A DNA stretch of 5,773 nucleotides from contig JALTDM010000302.1 in assembly GCA_027074135.1 (NCBI GenBank), forward strand, positions 1 to 5,773. Direction: 5' to 3'. This stretch comes from Bacteroidales bacterium. Its GTDB lineage: Bacteria > Bacteroidota > Bacteroidia > Bacteroidales > JALTDM01. The notes beneath the pieces were generated by a model, which was not told the origin of the DNA, ran no database searches, and worked only from the letters and a program-made list of their open reading frames with translations. The position numbers and the translations under genes were made by a program. This document shows, piece after piece, positions 1-5,773 of the stretch; the stretch's first letter is position 1; every line of letters starts with the position of its first letter.

Positions 1-13
1 TATAGGATTTTTA

Positions 14-21
14 TACCTTTG
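14..21 (+). promoter_or_regulatory. Candidate Bacteroidota -7 promoter element
   Basis: The octamer TACCTTTG matches the TAnnTTTG -7 consensus of the primary sigma factor of Bacteroidota. It lies 20 bases before the start codon at 42, which would give a short A/T-rich leader. The matching -33 TTTG element would fall at or beyond the left window edge, so only half the promoter can be judged. The match is exact, but an 8-bp degenerate motif in AT-rich DNA can occur by chance. Confidence 0.5.
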
Positions 22-41
22 TAATAAATATATATAACGAT

Positions 42-629
42 ATGAAGAGTATTTTTGTATTGATTTTCAGTTTTTTCATTCTATTTTCTTCTAATGCACA
101 AGATTTTGATGTTTATCCACGTACAAAAGACGATATGATGAACTTTGATCGTATGCCTTCTTCTATGCGTTTGAACGAATATAGAGTATTACAGCGTAAC
201 ATAAGGCTTCAAGACGGACTGAATGCAATCTTGGTTCCGGGTTATGTACATTTCAAAGCAGGAGAAAAAAAAGCGGGATATTGGTTGTTAGGCTTAAGAT
301 TAGCCGGATATGCCGGATTAAGTGCAGTATATGTGAGTTCCAAAGCAAAAGGAGAACCTTTATTTCACATAAATCCATTGAATAAGCCAGATGAGAGTGA
401 TGTAATTAATGTTACAGGACAGTGGAAAGTTGATAAAAGTGATGTGATTTCGACTTTGTCAATTAGTGTTATCTTAGTTACATATTTTTATGATTGGATA
501 CACGGTAAGACAAAATTGGAAAGCAAACAAGAGCTTATCAGATATAAATACAATCTGAAAATGGGATTGGAAAAAGAGATTAAAAATGGTAGAATTGTTC
601 CTGCTATGGGAGTGAGTGTGAAGTTTTAA
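42..629 (+). CDS. Exported hypothetical protein with a DUF5683-like hydrophobic core
   Basis: The 195-residue product has a clear N-terminal signal peptide: Lys2, a hydrophobic run from about 4 to 16, and likely cleavage after the Ser-Asn-Ala at 17-19. The mature protein therefore lies in the envelope. A core at about 60-98 (NAILVPGYVHF, then KAGYWLLGLRLAGYAGL) resembles the Pro-Gly plus small-residue hairpin segment of DUF5683-type Bacteroidota proteins, which is an inference from memory. A second hydrophobic segment lies at about 134-150 and is followed by a Tyr-Asp-Trp. The C-terminus (PAMGVSVKF) is an alternating strand ending in Phe, as in outer-membrane beta-strand signals, but the protein is too short and too hydrophobic in the middle for me to call a barrel. 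The mature part has no cysteine, so it is not a lipoprotein. The start is supported by the signal peptide and the promoter-like motif at 14-21; no Shine-Dalgarno is present. Function is unknown. Confidence 0.85.
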   Translation: MKSIFVLIFSFFILFSSNAQDFDVYPRTKDDMMNFDRMPSSMRLNEYRVLQRNIRLQDGLNAILVPGYVHFKAGEKKAGYWLLGLRLAGYAGLSAVYVSSKAKGEPLFHINPLNKPDESDVINVTGQWKVDKSDVISTLSISVILVTYFYDWIHGKTKLESKQELIRYKYNLKMGLEKEIKNGRIVPAMGVSVKF

Positions 630-671
630 TGGTTAATTGTAAATGATTTGAAGCCATATTAAACACCGACA

Positions 672-684
672 ATAAAATAGATTA
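672..684 (+). repeat. 13-bp direct repeat, copy 1
   Basis: The sequence ATAAAATAGATTA occurs here, 12 bases before the start codon at 697, and again exactly at 1918-1930, past the end of the gene that stops at 1880. The two copies bracket the second and third genes. Composition is almost pure A/T, so chance is a serious explanation. Confidence 0.3.
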
Positions 685-696
685 AAGTTGTAAGAA

Positions 697-1506
697 ATGA
701 AAAAAGTTTTAAGCATATTATTTTTCCTTGTATTTTTATATAGCAGTTTGTTTGCACAATTTAGCGACACTACAGAACTTGCTTTTATACAGCGCGTTAA
801 CGCAAACAATGAATTGGAACTAATAAAAATGAATATGCCGAATGCAAACAATTTGGCGGATGCTATGATAATATCAGAAAGTAATAATAAGATAAAAACA
901 TTATACTTATATGAAACGGCAATTAGTCATTATAAATTAAGGCAATACGCCAAAACATTGTATTATTTGTTGGCAGACCGTTTGTTTTTTCCTTCACAAG
1001 TTACAGAAAGTTGCAAAAGTTTTTTCTTTAATTCCGCTTTTGCGTTAAATTTAGATAGTACTACAACAAAAAGGTTGTGGAACATTAAGCCTGCAAGTAG
1101 TTTACAAGGTAATTATGACAGATTGTTTTATGCAGCAGCTAGCGTTTTCAGCAGAAATTTGATTCCAGTACTTAAAAACTTGGTTTTGTACAGAGCTGGC
1201 AGATACGGTAGTGTCCCGTACAAAATGCAACATTGGCTGTTTCTTACGGACATACAACTTAAACAAAAGCAATTAAAAAAGTTTTATAATGAGGTAGCAG
1301 GTACAGATGTTCCTGTATATTTACAAAATGATATTTCTGTCAAAATCCGTAAGAAAATTGCCCGCAAGGCTATAAAGTTTTATGTAAAACGTAGTGCTTA
1401 CCGTGAGGCTTGCAGTATTGCAAAATATTATAAGGAAATGGGATTGAATCCTATTCAGGCATTTGGGTTTATAATGAAAAAAATCAGGTGCAAATTTAAA
1501 TTTTAG
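697..1506 (+). CDS. Exported hypothetical protein, mainly alpha-helical
   Basis: The 269-residue product starts with two lysines and a hydrophobic stretch at about 4-18. Signal peptidase cleavage is likely after Leu-Phe-Ala at 18-20, directly before Gln-Phe-Ser-Asp. This is a standard Bacteroidota signal peptide, so the protein is periplasmic or envelope-associated. The mature part has no recognisable catalytic motif. It reads as a succession of amphipathic helices (about 60-95, 105-120, 140-168, 178-200 and 213-260) with Tyr/Leu/Ala spacing that recalls TPR-like solenoids, but no repeat is clear enough to name. The C-terminal third is rich in Lys and Arg (KIRKKIARKAIKFYVKR, about 216-232). 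The start is fixed by the signal peptide. The gene follows the previous one by 67 bp and is only 5 bp from the next, which suggests co-transcription with at least the latter. I do not recognise the family. Confidence 0.82.
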   Translation: MKKVLSILFFLVFLYSSLFAQFSDTTELAFIQRVNANNELELIKMNMPNANNLADAMIISESNNKIKTLYLYETAISHYKLRQYAKTLYYLLADRLFFPSQVTESCKSFFFNSAFALNLDSTTTKRLWNIKPASSLQGNYDRLFYAAASVFSRNLIPVLKNLVLYRAGRYGSVPYKMQHWLFLTDIQLKQKQLKKFYNEVAGTDVPVYLQNDISVKIRKKIARKAIKFYVKRSAYREACSIAKYYKEMGLNPIQAFGFIMKKIRCKFKF

Positions 1507-1511
1507 CTGTT

Positions 1512-1880
1512 ATGCTTATAAATGTTTCACCAACACCACATAACAATTGGAAACCACAAAAAATAGAGGCTGCATTGCAAAAGTACGGATATGTGCTTGA
1601 TTATGTTGTAAGGGAAGAAGTTGAGTTATTGGAAGATGATGTGTTGGAGAAATTTACAAATCATTATTTTTCTATGATTGCTGCAGTGTCTGACAGTTGT
1701 GCCAATGAGCCTACACCATTTGCTATTTTGTTGGAAAACTTGCCTATATATTTGATTTGTCGCTTAGCAAATGTGTTACAGTCAAGTGGTTTTGATGTCA
1801 TTACATCTAAATATGTCACGGTTAAATATGAGGATAAGGAACTGAAAGAATTTGCCGAATTTGTAGATTTGATAGGTTAA
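1512..1880 (+). CDS. Small cytoplasmic protein resembling a 'CRISPR-associated'-labelled family
   Basis: The 122-residue acidic product has no signal peptide. It opens with a short hydrophobic strand (MLINVS), then His10, Trp13 and an Ala-x-x-Lys-Tyr-Gly helix end at 21-26. The centre holds a hydrophobic strand and helix (FAILLENLPIYLICRLANVL, 70-89), then a Gly93-Phe turn into a second strand (DVITSKY, 95-101). The end is a charged strand closing with FAEFVDL (114-120). From memory, this order matches small proteins beginning 'MLINLSNHPS..W' that databases label CRISPR-associated and that look like a one-domain Rossmann-like fold. That assignment is recall, not a search. In those proteins an Arg follows the second strand; here the matching place reads Lys-Tyr-Val, so any active site may differ. 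The close coupling to the upstream exported protein gene is unexplained. No array or cas gene is nearby. It could be simply a conserved hypothetical protein. Confidence 0.78.
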   Translation: MLINVSPTPHNNWKPQKIEAALQKYGYVLDYVVREEVELLEDDVLEKFTNHYFSMIAAVSDSCANEPTPFAILLENLPIYLICRLANVLQSSGFDVITSKYVTVKYEDKELKEFAEFVDLIG

Positions 1881-1917
1881 TTTTTTCGTCTGAATGATAA
1901 ACATATTTCAGTATCTT

Positions 1918-1930
1918 ATAAAATAGATTA
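1918..1930 (+). repeat. 13-bp direct repeat, copy 2
   Basis: This is an exact second copy of ATAAAATAGATTA (first copy 672-684). It lies 37 bases after the stop codon at 1880 and runs into the palindrome at 1928-1942. The low complexity of the sequence makes its significance doubtful. Confidence 0.3.
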
Positions 1931-1942
1931 GATCGTATCTAA
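1928..1942. other. AT-rich palindrome in the convergent intergenic region
   Basis: TTAGAT and ATCTAA form a perfect 6-bp inverted repeat around CGT. Read on the plus strand it is followed by short T tracts (1949-1952 and 1956-1961), so it could be a weak terminator for the left-hand genes. The stem is AT-rich and the T tracts do not adjoin it. A protein-binding site is the alternative, and chance is also possible. Confidence 0.25.
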
Positions 1943-2090
1943 CAGAGCTTTTACATTTTTTACTACAAAATACACCAGGGCTCTATGATGTATATAAGAT
2001 TGAATCACATTAAAACATATACTGCACAAAAATCTGTACAGTTGAATATGGTTTCGTTTCAGACTAAAGCAAGATTCGGATTGTCAGGTA

Positions 2091-2114
2091 AGCCCCGCCA
2101 TAAAAAACGGGGCT
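2091..2114 (-). terminator. GC-rich hairpin beyond ackA, probable terminator
   Basis: AGCCCCG (2091-2097) and CGGGGCT (2108-2114) form a perfect 7-bp stem with a 10-base loop. It can be lengthened by CAG/CTG (2085-2087 with 2116-2118) across a small asymmetric internal loop. It begins 19 bases past the ackA stop codon, and its GC content stands out in an AT-rich spacer, so it is the best candidate for ending or stabilising the 3' end of the ackA transcript. Read from the minus strand, the run of six U lies inside the loop, not after the stem. It is therefore not a canonical intrinsic terminator and may work as a 3'-end stabilising hairpin, possibly shared by both convergent transcripts. Confidence 0.5.
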
Positions 2115-2133
2115 GCTGGTAACCTCATTAAAA

Positions 2134-3333
2134 TTACTTTTCACTAACAATTTTCATTGTGTCTTGGGCTATTACAAGCTCTTCGTTAGTCGGTACTACA
2201 AGGACTTTTACTTTTGAACTGTCCGATGAGATAACAACTTCTGTTCCTCTAACTTTATTTTTTTCTTTGTCGAGTTCTATTCCAAGAAATGACAAATCAC
2301 CAGATATTCCAATTCTTCTTTCCGCACCGTTTTCGCCAATCCCGCCTGTGAAAACCAAAATATCAACTCCATTCATTGCTGCAGTATAAGCACCTATGTA
2401 TTTTTTTACGCGATAGTCAAACATTTTCAGAGCCAACTCAGCCCTGTAAGCTCCTTTTTCAGCTGCTTCCTCAATTTCCCGCAGGTCGGACGAAATTCCC
2501 GAAATACCTAGCATACCACTGTGCTTGTTTACCATTGTATAAGCCACATTGCGGGTAAGTTCTTCTTTTTCCATTATGAAATTGTAAACACCAATATCCA
2601 AGTCACCCGAACGTGTACCCATTATAAGACCTTCTACAGGTGTCATCCCCATTGATGTATCCACCGATTTACCGTTTTTGATGGCTGCAACAGAAGACCC
2701 GTTACCCAAATGGCAACTTATTATTTTTTGCTTGTCGTAATCAACTCCCAGTATTTCGCATGCACGTTTTGACACATATTTATGGCTTGTTCCGTGAAAT
2801 CCGTATCTTCTAATTCCATAGGTCTCATAAAGCGAATAAGGAATTGCATAATTATAAGCGTAGTCGGGCATTGTTTGGTGAAATGCCGTGTCGAATACTG
2901 CAACTTGCGGCACATCCGGCAAAATCGATTTCATTGCATAAATTCCTTTCAGGTTAGAAGGATTGTGCAGTGGTGCCAAATCAACACAGGCTTCCAGTTG
3001 TTCTATAACATTGTCGTCTATCAACACACTGTCTTTGAACTTTTCTGCACCGTGAACCACTCTGTGACCAACAGCATTTATTTCATTCAAATCTTTTATG
3101 CAACCATGTTTTTCACTTTTCAATACGCCAAGCACATATTCTATGCCGCTTTGGTGGTCAATTATATCTCCCTTGAACATAACTAATTGCCCGTTTTCTT
3201 TTGTATGTTTGATTTGAGAGCCTTTTATTCCGATTTTTTCCACCACCCCTTTTGCTATTACTTTGGTGCGGGTCATATCAAACATTTGATACTTTATAGA
3301 TGAGCTTCCACAATTTAATACTAAAACTTTCAT
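2134..3333 (-). CDS. ackA: Acetate kinase
   Basis: The enzyme interconverts acetyl phosphate plus ADP with acetate plus ATP in the cytoplasm; in fermenting bacteria it is the ATP-yielding last step of acetate formation. The 399-residue length is normal for the family. The N-terminal signature is intact (VLVLNCGSSSIK, residues 3-14, with Asn7, Ser10, Ser12 and Lys14). The other active-site positions known from the Methanosarcina enzyme are all present: Arg91 in GHRVVHG, His123, Asp148, Phe179-His180 in YGFHGTSH, Asn211-Gly212, Arg241 in GTRSGD and Glu384 in PTNEEL. The glycine-rich nucleotide loop FTGGIGENG is at 328-336. The length and these motifs favour acetate kinase over butyrate kinase. 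The gene follows the dehydrogenase gene by 17 bp and is probably co-transcribed with it. The leader is A-rich (TAAAAAACAAAAACAAA) and has no Shine-Dalgarno. The phosphotransacetylase gene that often accompanies ackA is not in this window. Confidence 0.98.
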   Translation of the reverse strand: MKVLVLNCGSSSIKYQMFDMTRTKVIAKGVVEKIGIKGSQIKHTKENGQLVMFKGDIIDHQSGIEYVLGVLKSEKHGCIKDLNEINAVGHRVVHGAEKFKDSVLIDDNVIEQLEACVDLAPLHNPSNLKGIYAMKSILPDVPQVAVFDTAFHQTMPDYAYNYAIPYSLYETYGIRRYGFHGTSHKYVSKRACEILGVDYDKQKIISCHLGNGSSVAAIKNGKSVDTSMGMTPVEGLIMGTRSGDLDIGVYNFIMEKEELTRNVAYTMVNKHSGMLGISGISSDLREIEEAAEKGAYRAELALKMFDYRVKKYIGAYTAAMNGVDILVFTGGIGENGAERRIGISGDLSFLGIELDKEKNKVRGTEVVISSDSSKVKVLVVPTNEELVIAQDTMKIVSEK

Positions 3334-3350
3334 TTTGTTTTTGTTTTTTA

Positions 3351-4325
3351 TTAAAAAATATATTTTGTAAGTGCAGGACCTATTTTTTTGCCTCTTTCAT
3401 CGTATTCATAAAATCCTTTTCCGGTCTTTCTGCCTAGCATATTTGCACGGTTCAGTCTTCTGAGTAGCGGCGATGCTTTGTATCTTAAGTCGCCAAATTC
3501 TAAATACATATTATCAAGCCATCTTACCAACCTGTCAATACCAATTTTATCTGCCATTTCGAATGGACCGTAAAACAAGTTCATACTCTTTTTTGCAGCA
3601 AAATCTATATTTTCCATATCAGACACTCTTTCCATCAAAATATCACAGGCTTCGTTTATCATCGGAGCAAACAGCCTTACTGAAATCAACCCGGGAGATT
3701 CTGCTACTCTTACGAATGATTTCCCAAGCAATATTGCAAATTTTTGTACTTCATTACATGTTTTTTCAGTAGTGTACATACTTCTCACCACTTCTACCAA
3801 CGAAGCATCCGGAGATGCCGTGGATATGTGCATACTTATACACCTGTCTTTATGTTCTAGGACAGCTGCAAGTTCGGTTATCGCTATTGTTGTTGAATTT
3901 GTAGCAATTATCGTTCTAGGAGAAACATATTGCTCTATCTTTCTGAATACATCTTTTCGTATTTCAAGCGATTGGTTTTTAAAAGAAGAAAGAATAGCTT
4001 CTATCACCAGATCACAATTTTTAAGCTCAGAATAATCAAGTGTTCCTCGAATTCTTGACATTATTGCTTTTTTTTCACTTGGTGTTATACCCCACCTTTT
4101 TACTTTGTAATCAAGAGCTGCATCAATATTATCTAAAGCTTGATTTATCTTTTGTTGAGACAACTCTAAAAAAACTACATCCATTCCGCGACCAGCAATC
4201 ATTATTGCCAATCTTTGCCCTGTTGTACCACATCCGACAATACCGATTTCGGAAAATTCAGATTTTGGTCTGTCTTTTTTGCTTAATGCGTATTCTTCAA
4301 CGCGTTCTATAATAGGTTCACTCAT
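3351..4325 (-). CDS. 3-hydroxyacyl-CoA dehydrogenase family protein with an altered active site
   Basis: The 324-residue product has the two-domain layout of 3-hydroxybutyryl-CoA dehydrogenase, with an extra N-terminal tail of about 25 residues. The Rossmann loop GCGTTG is at 31-36, with Glu54 ending strand 2, which suggests NAD(H) over NADP(H). CDLVIEA is at 104-110, and ATNSTTIAITELA (141-153) is the NTSSL-type segment. The C-terminal domain has PGLISVRL (211-218), INEA (223-226), GPFEMADKIGID (253-264) and the closing GRKTGKGFYEYD (298-309). The catalytic dyad is kept as His166 and Glu178. Aligned with the human enzyme by exact spacing, the active-site Asn208 is Val216, Ser137 is Thr145, and the usual HFFNP is His-Ile-Ser-Thr-Ala. 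I recall close relatives with the same changes across Bacteroidales, so this looks like a conserved subfamily, not a decaying gene. The usual reaction, NAD-linked oxidoreduction of 3-hydroxyacyl-CoA, is therefore uncertain. It lies 17 bp before ackA. Confidence 0.9.
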   Translation of the reverse strand: MSEPIIERVEEYALSKKDRPKSEFSEIGIVGCGTTGQRLAIMIAGRGMDVVFLELSQQKINQALDNIDAALDYKVKRWGITPSEKKAIMSRIRGTLDYSELKNCDLVIEAILSSFKNQSLEIRKDVFRKIEQYVSPRTIIATNSTTIAITELAAVLEHKDRCISMHISTASPDASLVEVVRSMYTTEKTCNEVQKFAILLGKSFVRVAESPGLISVRLFAPMINEACDILMERVSDMENIDFAAKKSMNLFYGPFEMADKIGIDRLVRWLDNMYLEFGDLRYKASPLLRRLNRANMLGRKTGKGFYEYDERGKKIGPALTKYIF

Positions 4326-4343
4326 TTTTTATTGTTTTATGTT

Positions 4344-4371
4344 CAAAGTTATTTTTATGTTTACCTTCAAA
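4344..4371 (-). promoter_or_regulatory. Candidate promoter for the dehydrogenase-ackA pair
   Basis: On the minus strand the 58-bp gap before the dehydrogenase holds TTTG (4368-4371) and TAACTTTG (4344-4351). These match the -33 and -7 elements of the Bacteroidota primary sigma factor. The 16-bp spacing is somewhat shorter than the usual value of about 19-21, and transcription would start only about 10-15 bases before the start codon at 4325. If real, it lets the two downstream genes be expressed separately from the PurF-like gene. Confidence 0.4.
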
Positions 4372-4383
4372 AAATGATTATTG

Positions 4384-5773
4384 TCAGTATGCTCTTACTT
4401 TTCTTTTTTCAATAAAATTAATGTATGCACGATTTACCACTTTGTTTCCGCCCGGAGTAGGATAATCTCCCGTAAAATACCAATCTCCTTTGTGATTAGA
4501 TATTGCTTTGTGTAGGTTTTCAACAGTTTGGTAAACTATTTTCACATCCGCTTCTATGTCATCAGGTCTTAATAATTCTGAAATCTTTGCCGATATTTCA
4601 TCATCGGGAAAAGGTTCGTAAATCATTTTCACATAATTTACAATCTCTTCTTTAGGCAAGTTTTCTTGTTGCTTACACAAGTTGTAAACCTTACTTATAA
4701 TTTCTCCCTTACCTCTTTCTTTTAGCAGTTCAATGGCTGCACGAAATGCTACAAGGTTATCGAGGCGTGCCATGTCTATTCCGTAACAGTCGGGATACCT
4801 GATTTGTGGTGCAGACGACACTACGACAATTGTTTTGGGGTGCAACCTGTCCAAAATTCTCAGAATACTTTGTTTCAGTGTAGTGCCTCTGACTATTGAG
4901 TCGTCGAGAATTATGATATTGTCTTTGTAAGGAATTATTGAATTGTATGTGATGTCGTAAACGTGTGCCACAAGGTCGTTGCGTCCTTCGTCTTGAGATA
5001 TAAATGTGCGGAGTTTGGCATCTTTTATTGCTATTTTTTCTACTCTCGGTTTGGTTTCCATTATTTCGTTTATCATATTTTCACTGATAATTTCCATATT
5101 GTCCAAGAGCTTTTTCTTCTTTTGGTTTTTAATGTAATCTTCCACCCCTTTTACAAGCCCGAGAAATGCTACTTCGGCAGTATTTGGCACATATGAAAAG
5201 ACACTGTTTTCTATGTCATAATCAACAGATTGCAAAACTTTGTCTGTAAGAAAATATCCTAATTTTTTTCTTTCTTGATAAATATCGGCATCGCTACCTC
5301 TTGAGAAATATATTCTTTCAAATGAGCACGCTTTTATTTCTCCCGGTTTACGTACTTCTTTTACATAGACATCACCATTTGCTTTTACAACAAGTGCATG
5401 TCCGGGAGTTATTTCTTTCACTTGTTCTGTTTCAAGTTTGAAAGCAGTTTGTATTACAGCCCTTTCACTGGCAGCTACTACAATTTCGTCGTCATAATAA
5501 TAGAATGCAGGACGTATTCCGTTTGGATCTCGCATAACAAAAGCATCACCGTGACCTAAGAGTCCACCTATAACATATCCTCCGTCCCAATTTTTACTGG
5601 CACTGGAAAGTACTTTTGCCACATCTAGTTCGCGTGCAATAAGTTTCGAAATTTCCCTGTTGTTGTATCCTTCATCGTGAAACTTATCAAATAATGCTTG
5701 AACTTCTCTGTCGAGAAAGTGTCCTACATTTTCCATAATTGTTACTGTATCGCTGTAATCTTTCGGGTGTTGT
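4384..5773 (-). CDS. PurF-like amidophosphoribosyltransferase, Bacteroidota long form, N-terminus cut by window edge
   Basis: The frame stays open from the stop at 4384 to the window edge. The Met encoded at 5734-5736 is internal: twelve more in-frame codons precede it and continue the family's pattern. Numbering below is from that Met. Residues 49-76 (NWDGGY, RDPNGIRP) and 89-92 (ASER) end the N-terminal Ntn-type glutaminase domain. The phosphoribosyltransferase domain has CSFERIYFSRG (137-147), a helical insert at about 200-235, the PRPP loop ILDDSIVRGTT (276-286) and APQIRYPDCYGIDM (309-322). The C-terminal tail (GDWYFTGDYPTPGG, 417-430) is one I associate with a Bacteroidota long form of about 620-640 residues, so about 170-180 residues, including the catalytic Cys, lie off-window. 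PurF transfers glutamine amide nitrogen to PRPP as the first step of purine synthesis. The catalytic flexible loop here differs from classical PurF, so this may be a paralogue with another role. It is not truncated internally. Confidence 0.93.
   Translation of the reverse strand, partial: QHPKDYSDTVTIMENVGHFLDREVQALFDKFHDEGYNNREISKLIARELDVAKVLSSASKNWDGGYVIGGLLGHGDAFVMRDPNGIRPAFYYYDDEIVVAASERAVIQTAFKLETEQVKEITPGHALVVKANGDVYVKEVRKPGEIKACSFERIYFSRGSDADIYQERKKLGYFLTDKVLQSVDYDIENSVFSYVPNTAEVAFLGLVKGVEDYIKNQKKKKLLDNMEIISENMINEIMETKPRVEKIAIKDAKLRTFISQDEGRNDLVAHVYDITYNSIIPYKDNIIILDDSIVRGTTLKQSILRILDRLHPKTIVVVSSAPQIRYPDCYGIDMARLDNLVAFRAAIELLKERGKGEIISKVYNLCKQQENLPKEEIVNYVKMIYEPFPDDEISAKISELLRPDDIEADVKIVYQTVENLHKAISNHKGDWYFTGDYPTPGGNKVVNRAYINFIEKRKVRAY

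Noticed and set aside
647..690. A possible promoter before the second gene (TTTG at 647-650, TAAAGTTG at 683-690).
   Set aside because: The -7 box has a mismatch in its TTTG half, the spacing is too long, and it would leave almost no leader before the start at 697.
633..851. A 72-residue frame on the minus strand over the start of the second gene.
   Set aside because: It overlaps the signal-peptide region of a well-supported gene, and its own sequence has no domain-like pattern. It is a shadow frame.
2034..2041. Perfect 8-bp palindrome CTGTACAG.
   Set aside because: It is isolated, has no second half-site and does not lie upstream of a gene start on either strand, as the flanking genes converge.
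1985..2122. A 45-codon open frame on the plus strand in the convergent spacer, starting with two Met codons.
   Set aside because: It runs through both arms of the GC-rich hairpin, its C-terminus is determined by that stem, and it shows no recognisable motif. It looks like chance.
2721..2915. Open frames inside ackA in other frames, here and at 2159-3186.
   Set aside because: The acetate kinase frame is complete with every catalytic residue; the others are by-products of its codon use.
5734..5736. Met codon as the true start of the PurF-like gene.
   Set aside because: The frame continues upstream to the window edge with family-like sequence, and a start here would remove the glutaminase active site. 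It is an internal Met.
1..5773. CRISPR array, insertion sequence, tRNA or rRNA.
   Set aside because: No spaced repeat series, transposase motif, terminal inverted repeats or RNA-gene signature was seen on either strand.

Overview
The window most likely comes from a member of the Bacteroidota, probably a Bacteroidales-type anaerobe. The DNA is AT-rich. None of the visible starts has a Shine-Dalgarno sequence, and the leaders are A/T-rich instead. A TAnnTTTG promoter element of the Bacteroidota type lies before the first gene and another before the dehydrogenase gene. The amidophosphoribosyltransferase-like and dehydrogenase-like proteins have the long or variant forms I associate with this phylum. 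The taxonomic call is an inference; no rRNA or other phylogenetic marker is present.

Left half (1-1880, plus strand): three small genes of unknown function in one direction. The first two encode exported proteins. One has 195 residues, a predicted signal peptide and a DUF5683-like hydrophobic core; the other has 269 residues, a signal peptide and a mainly helical body. Five bases after the second comes a 122-residue cytoplasmic protein. Its start, centre and end resemble, from memory, a family of small proteins auto-labelled 'CRISPR-associated', although no cas gene or repeat array is visible here.

Middle (1881-2133): a 253-bp convergent intergenic stretch. It holds a weak AT-rich palindrome and a strong GC-rich hairpin placed just beyond the ackA stop codon.

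Right half (2134-5773, minus strand): read in the direction of transcription, this holds the 3' part of a Bacteroidota-type PurF-like amidophosphoribosyltransferase, cut by the window edge. A 3-hydroxyacyl-CoA dehydrogenase-family protein follows after 58 bp, and a textbook acetate kinase after another 17 bp. The last two probably form an operon. Acetate kinase makes ATP and acetate from acetyl phosphate. Its usual partner, phosphotransacetylase, is absent from the window, and its place is taken by the dehydrogenase homologue, which lacks the family's conserved active-site asparagine.

There is no mobile element, CRISPR array, tRNA or rRNA that I can support. The points most worth following are the atypical active site of the dehydrogenase, the divergent catalytic loop of the PurF-like protein, and the identity of the 122-residue protein with its two exported neighbours.
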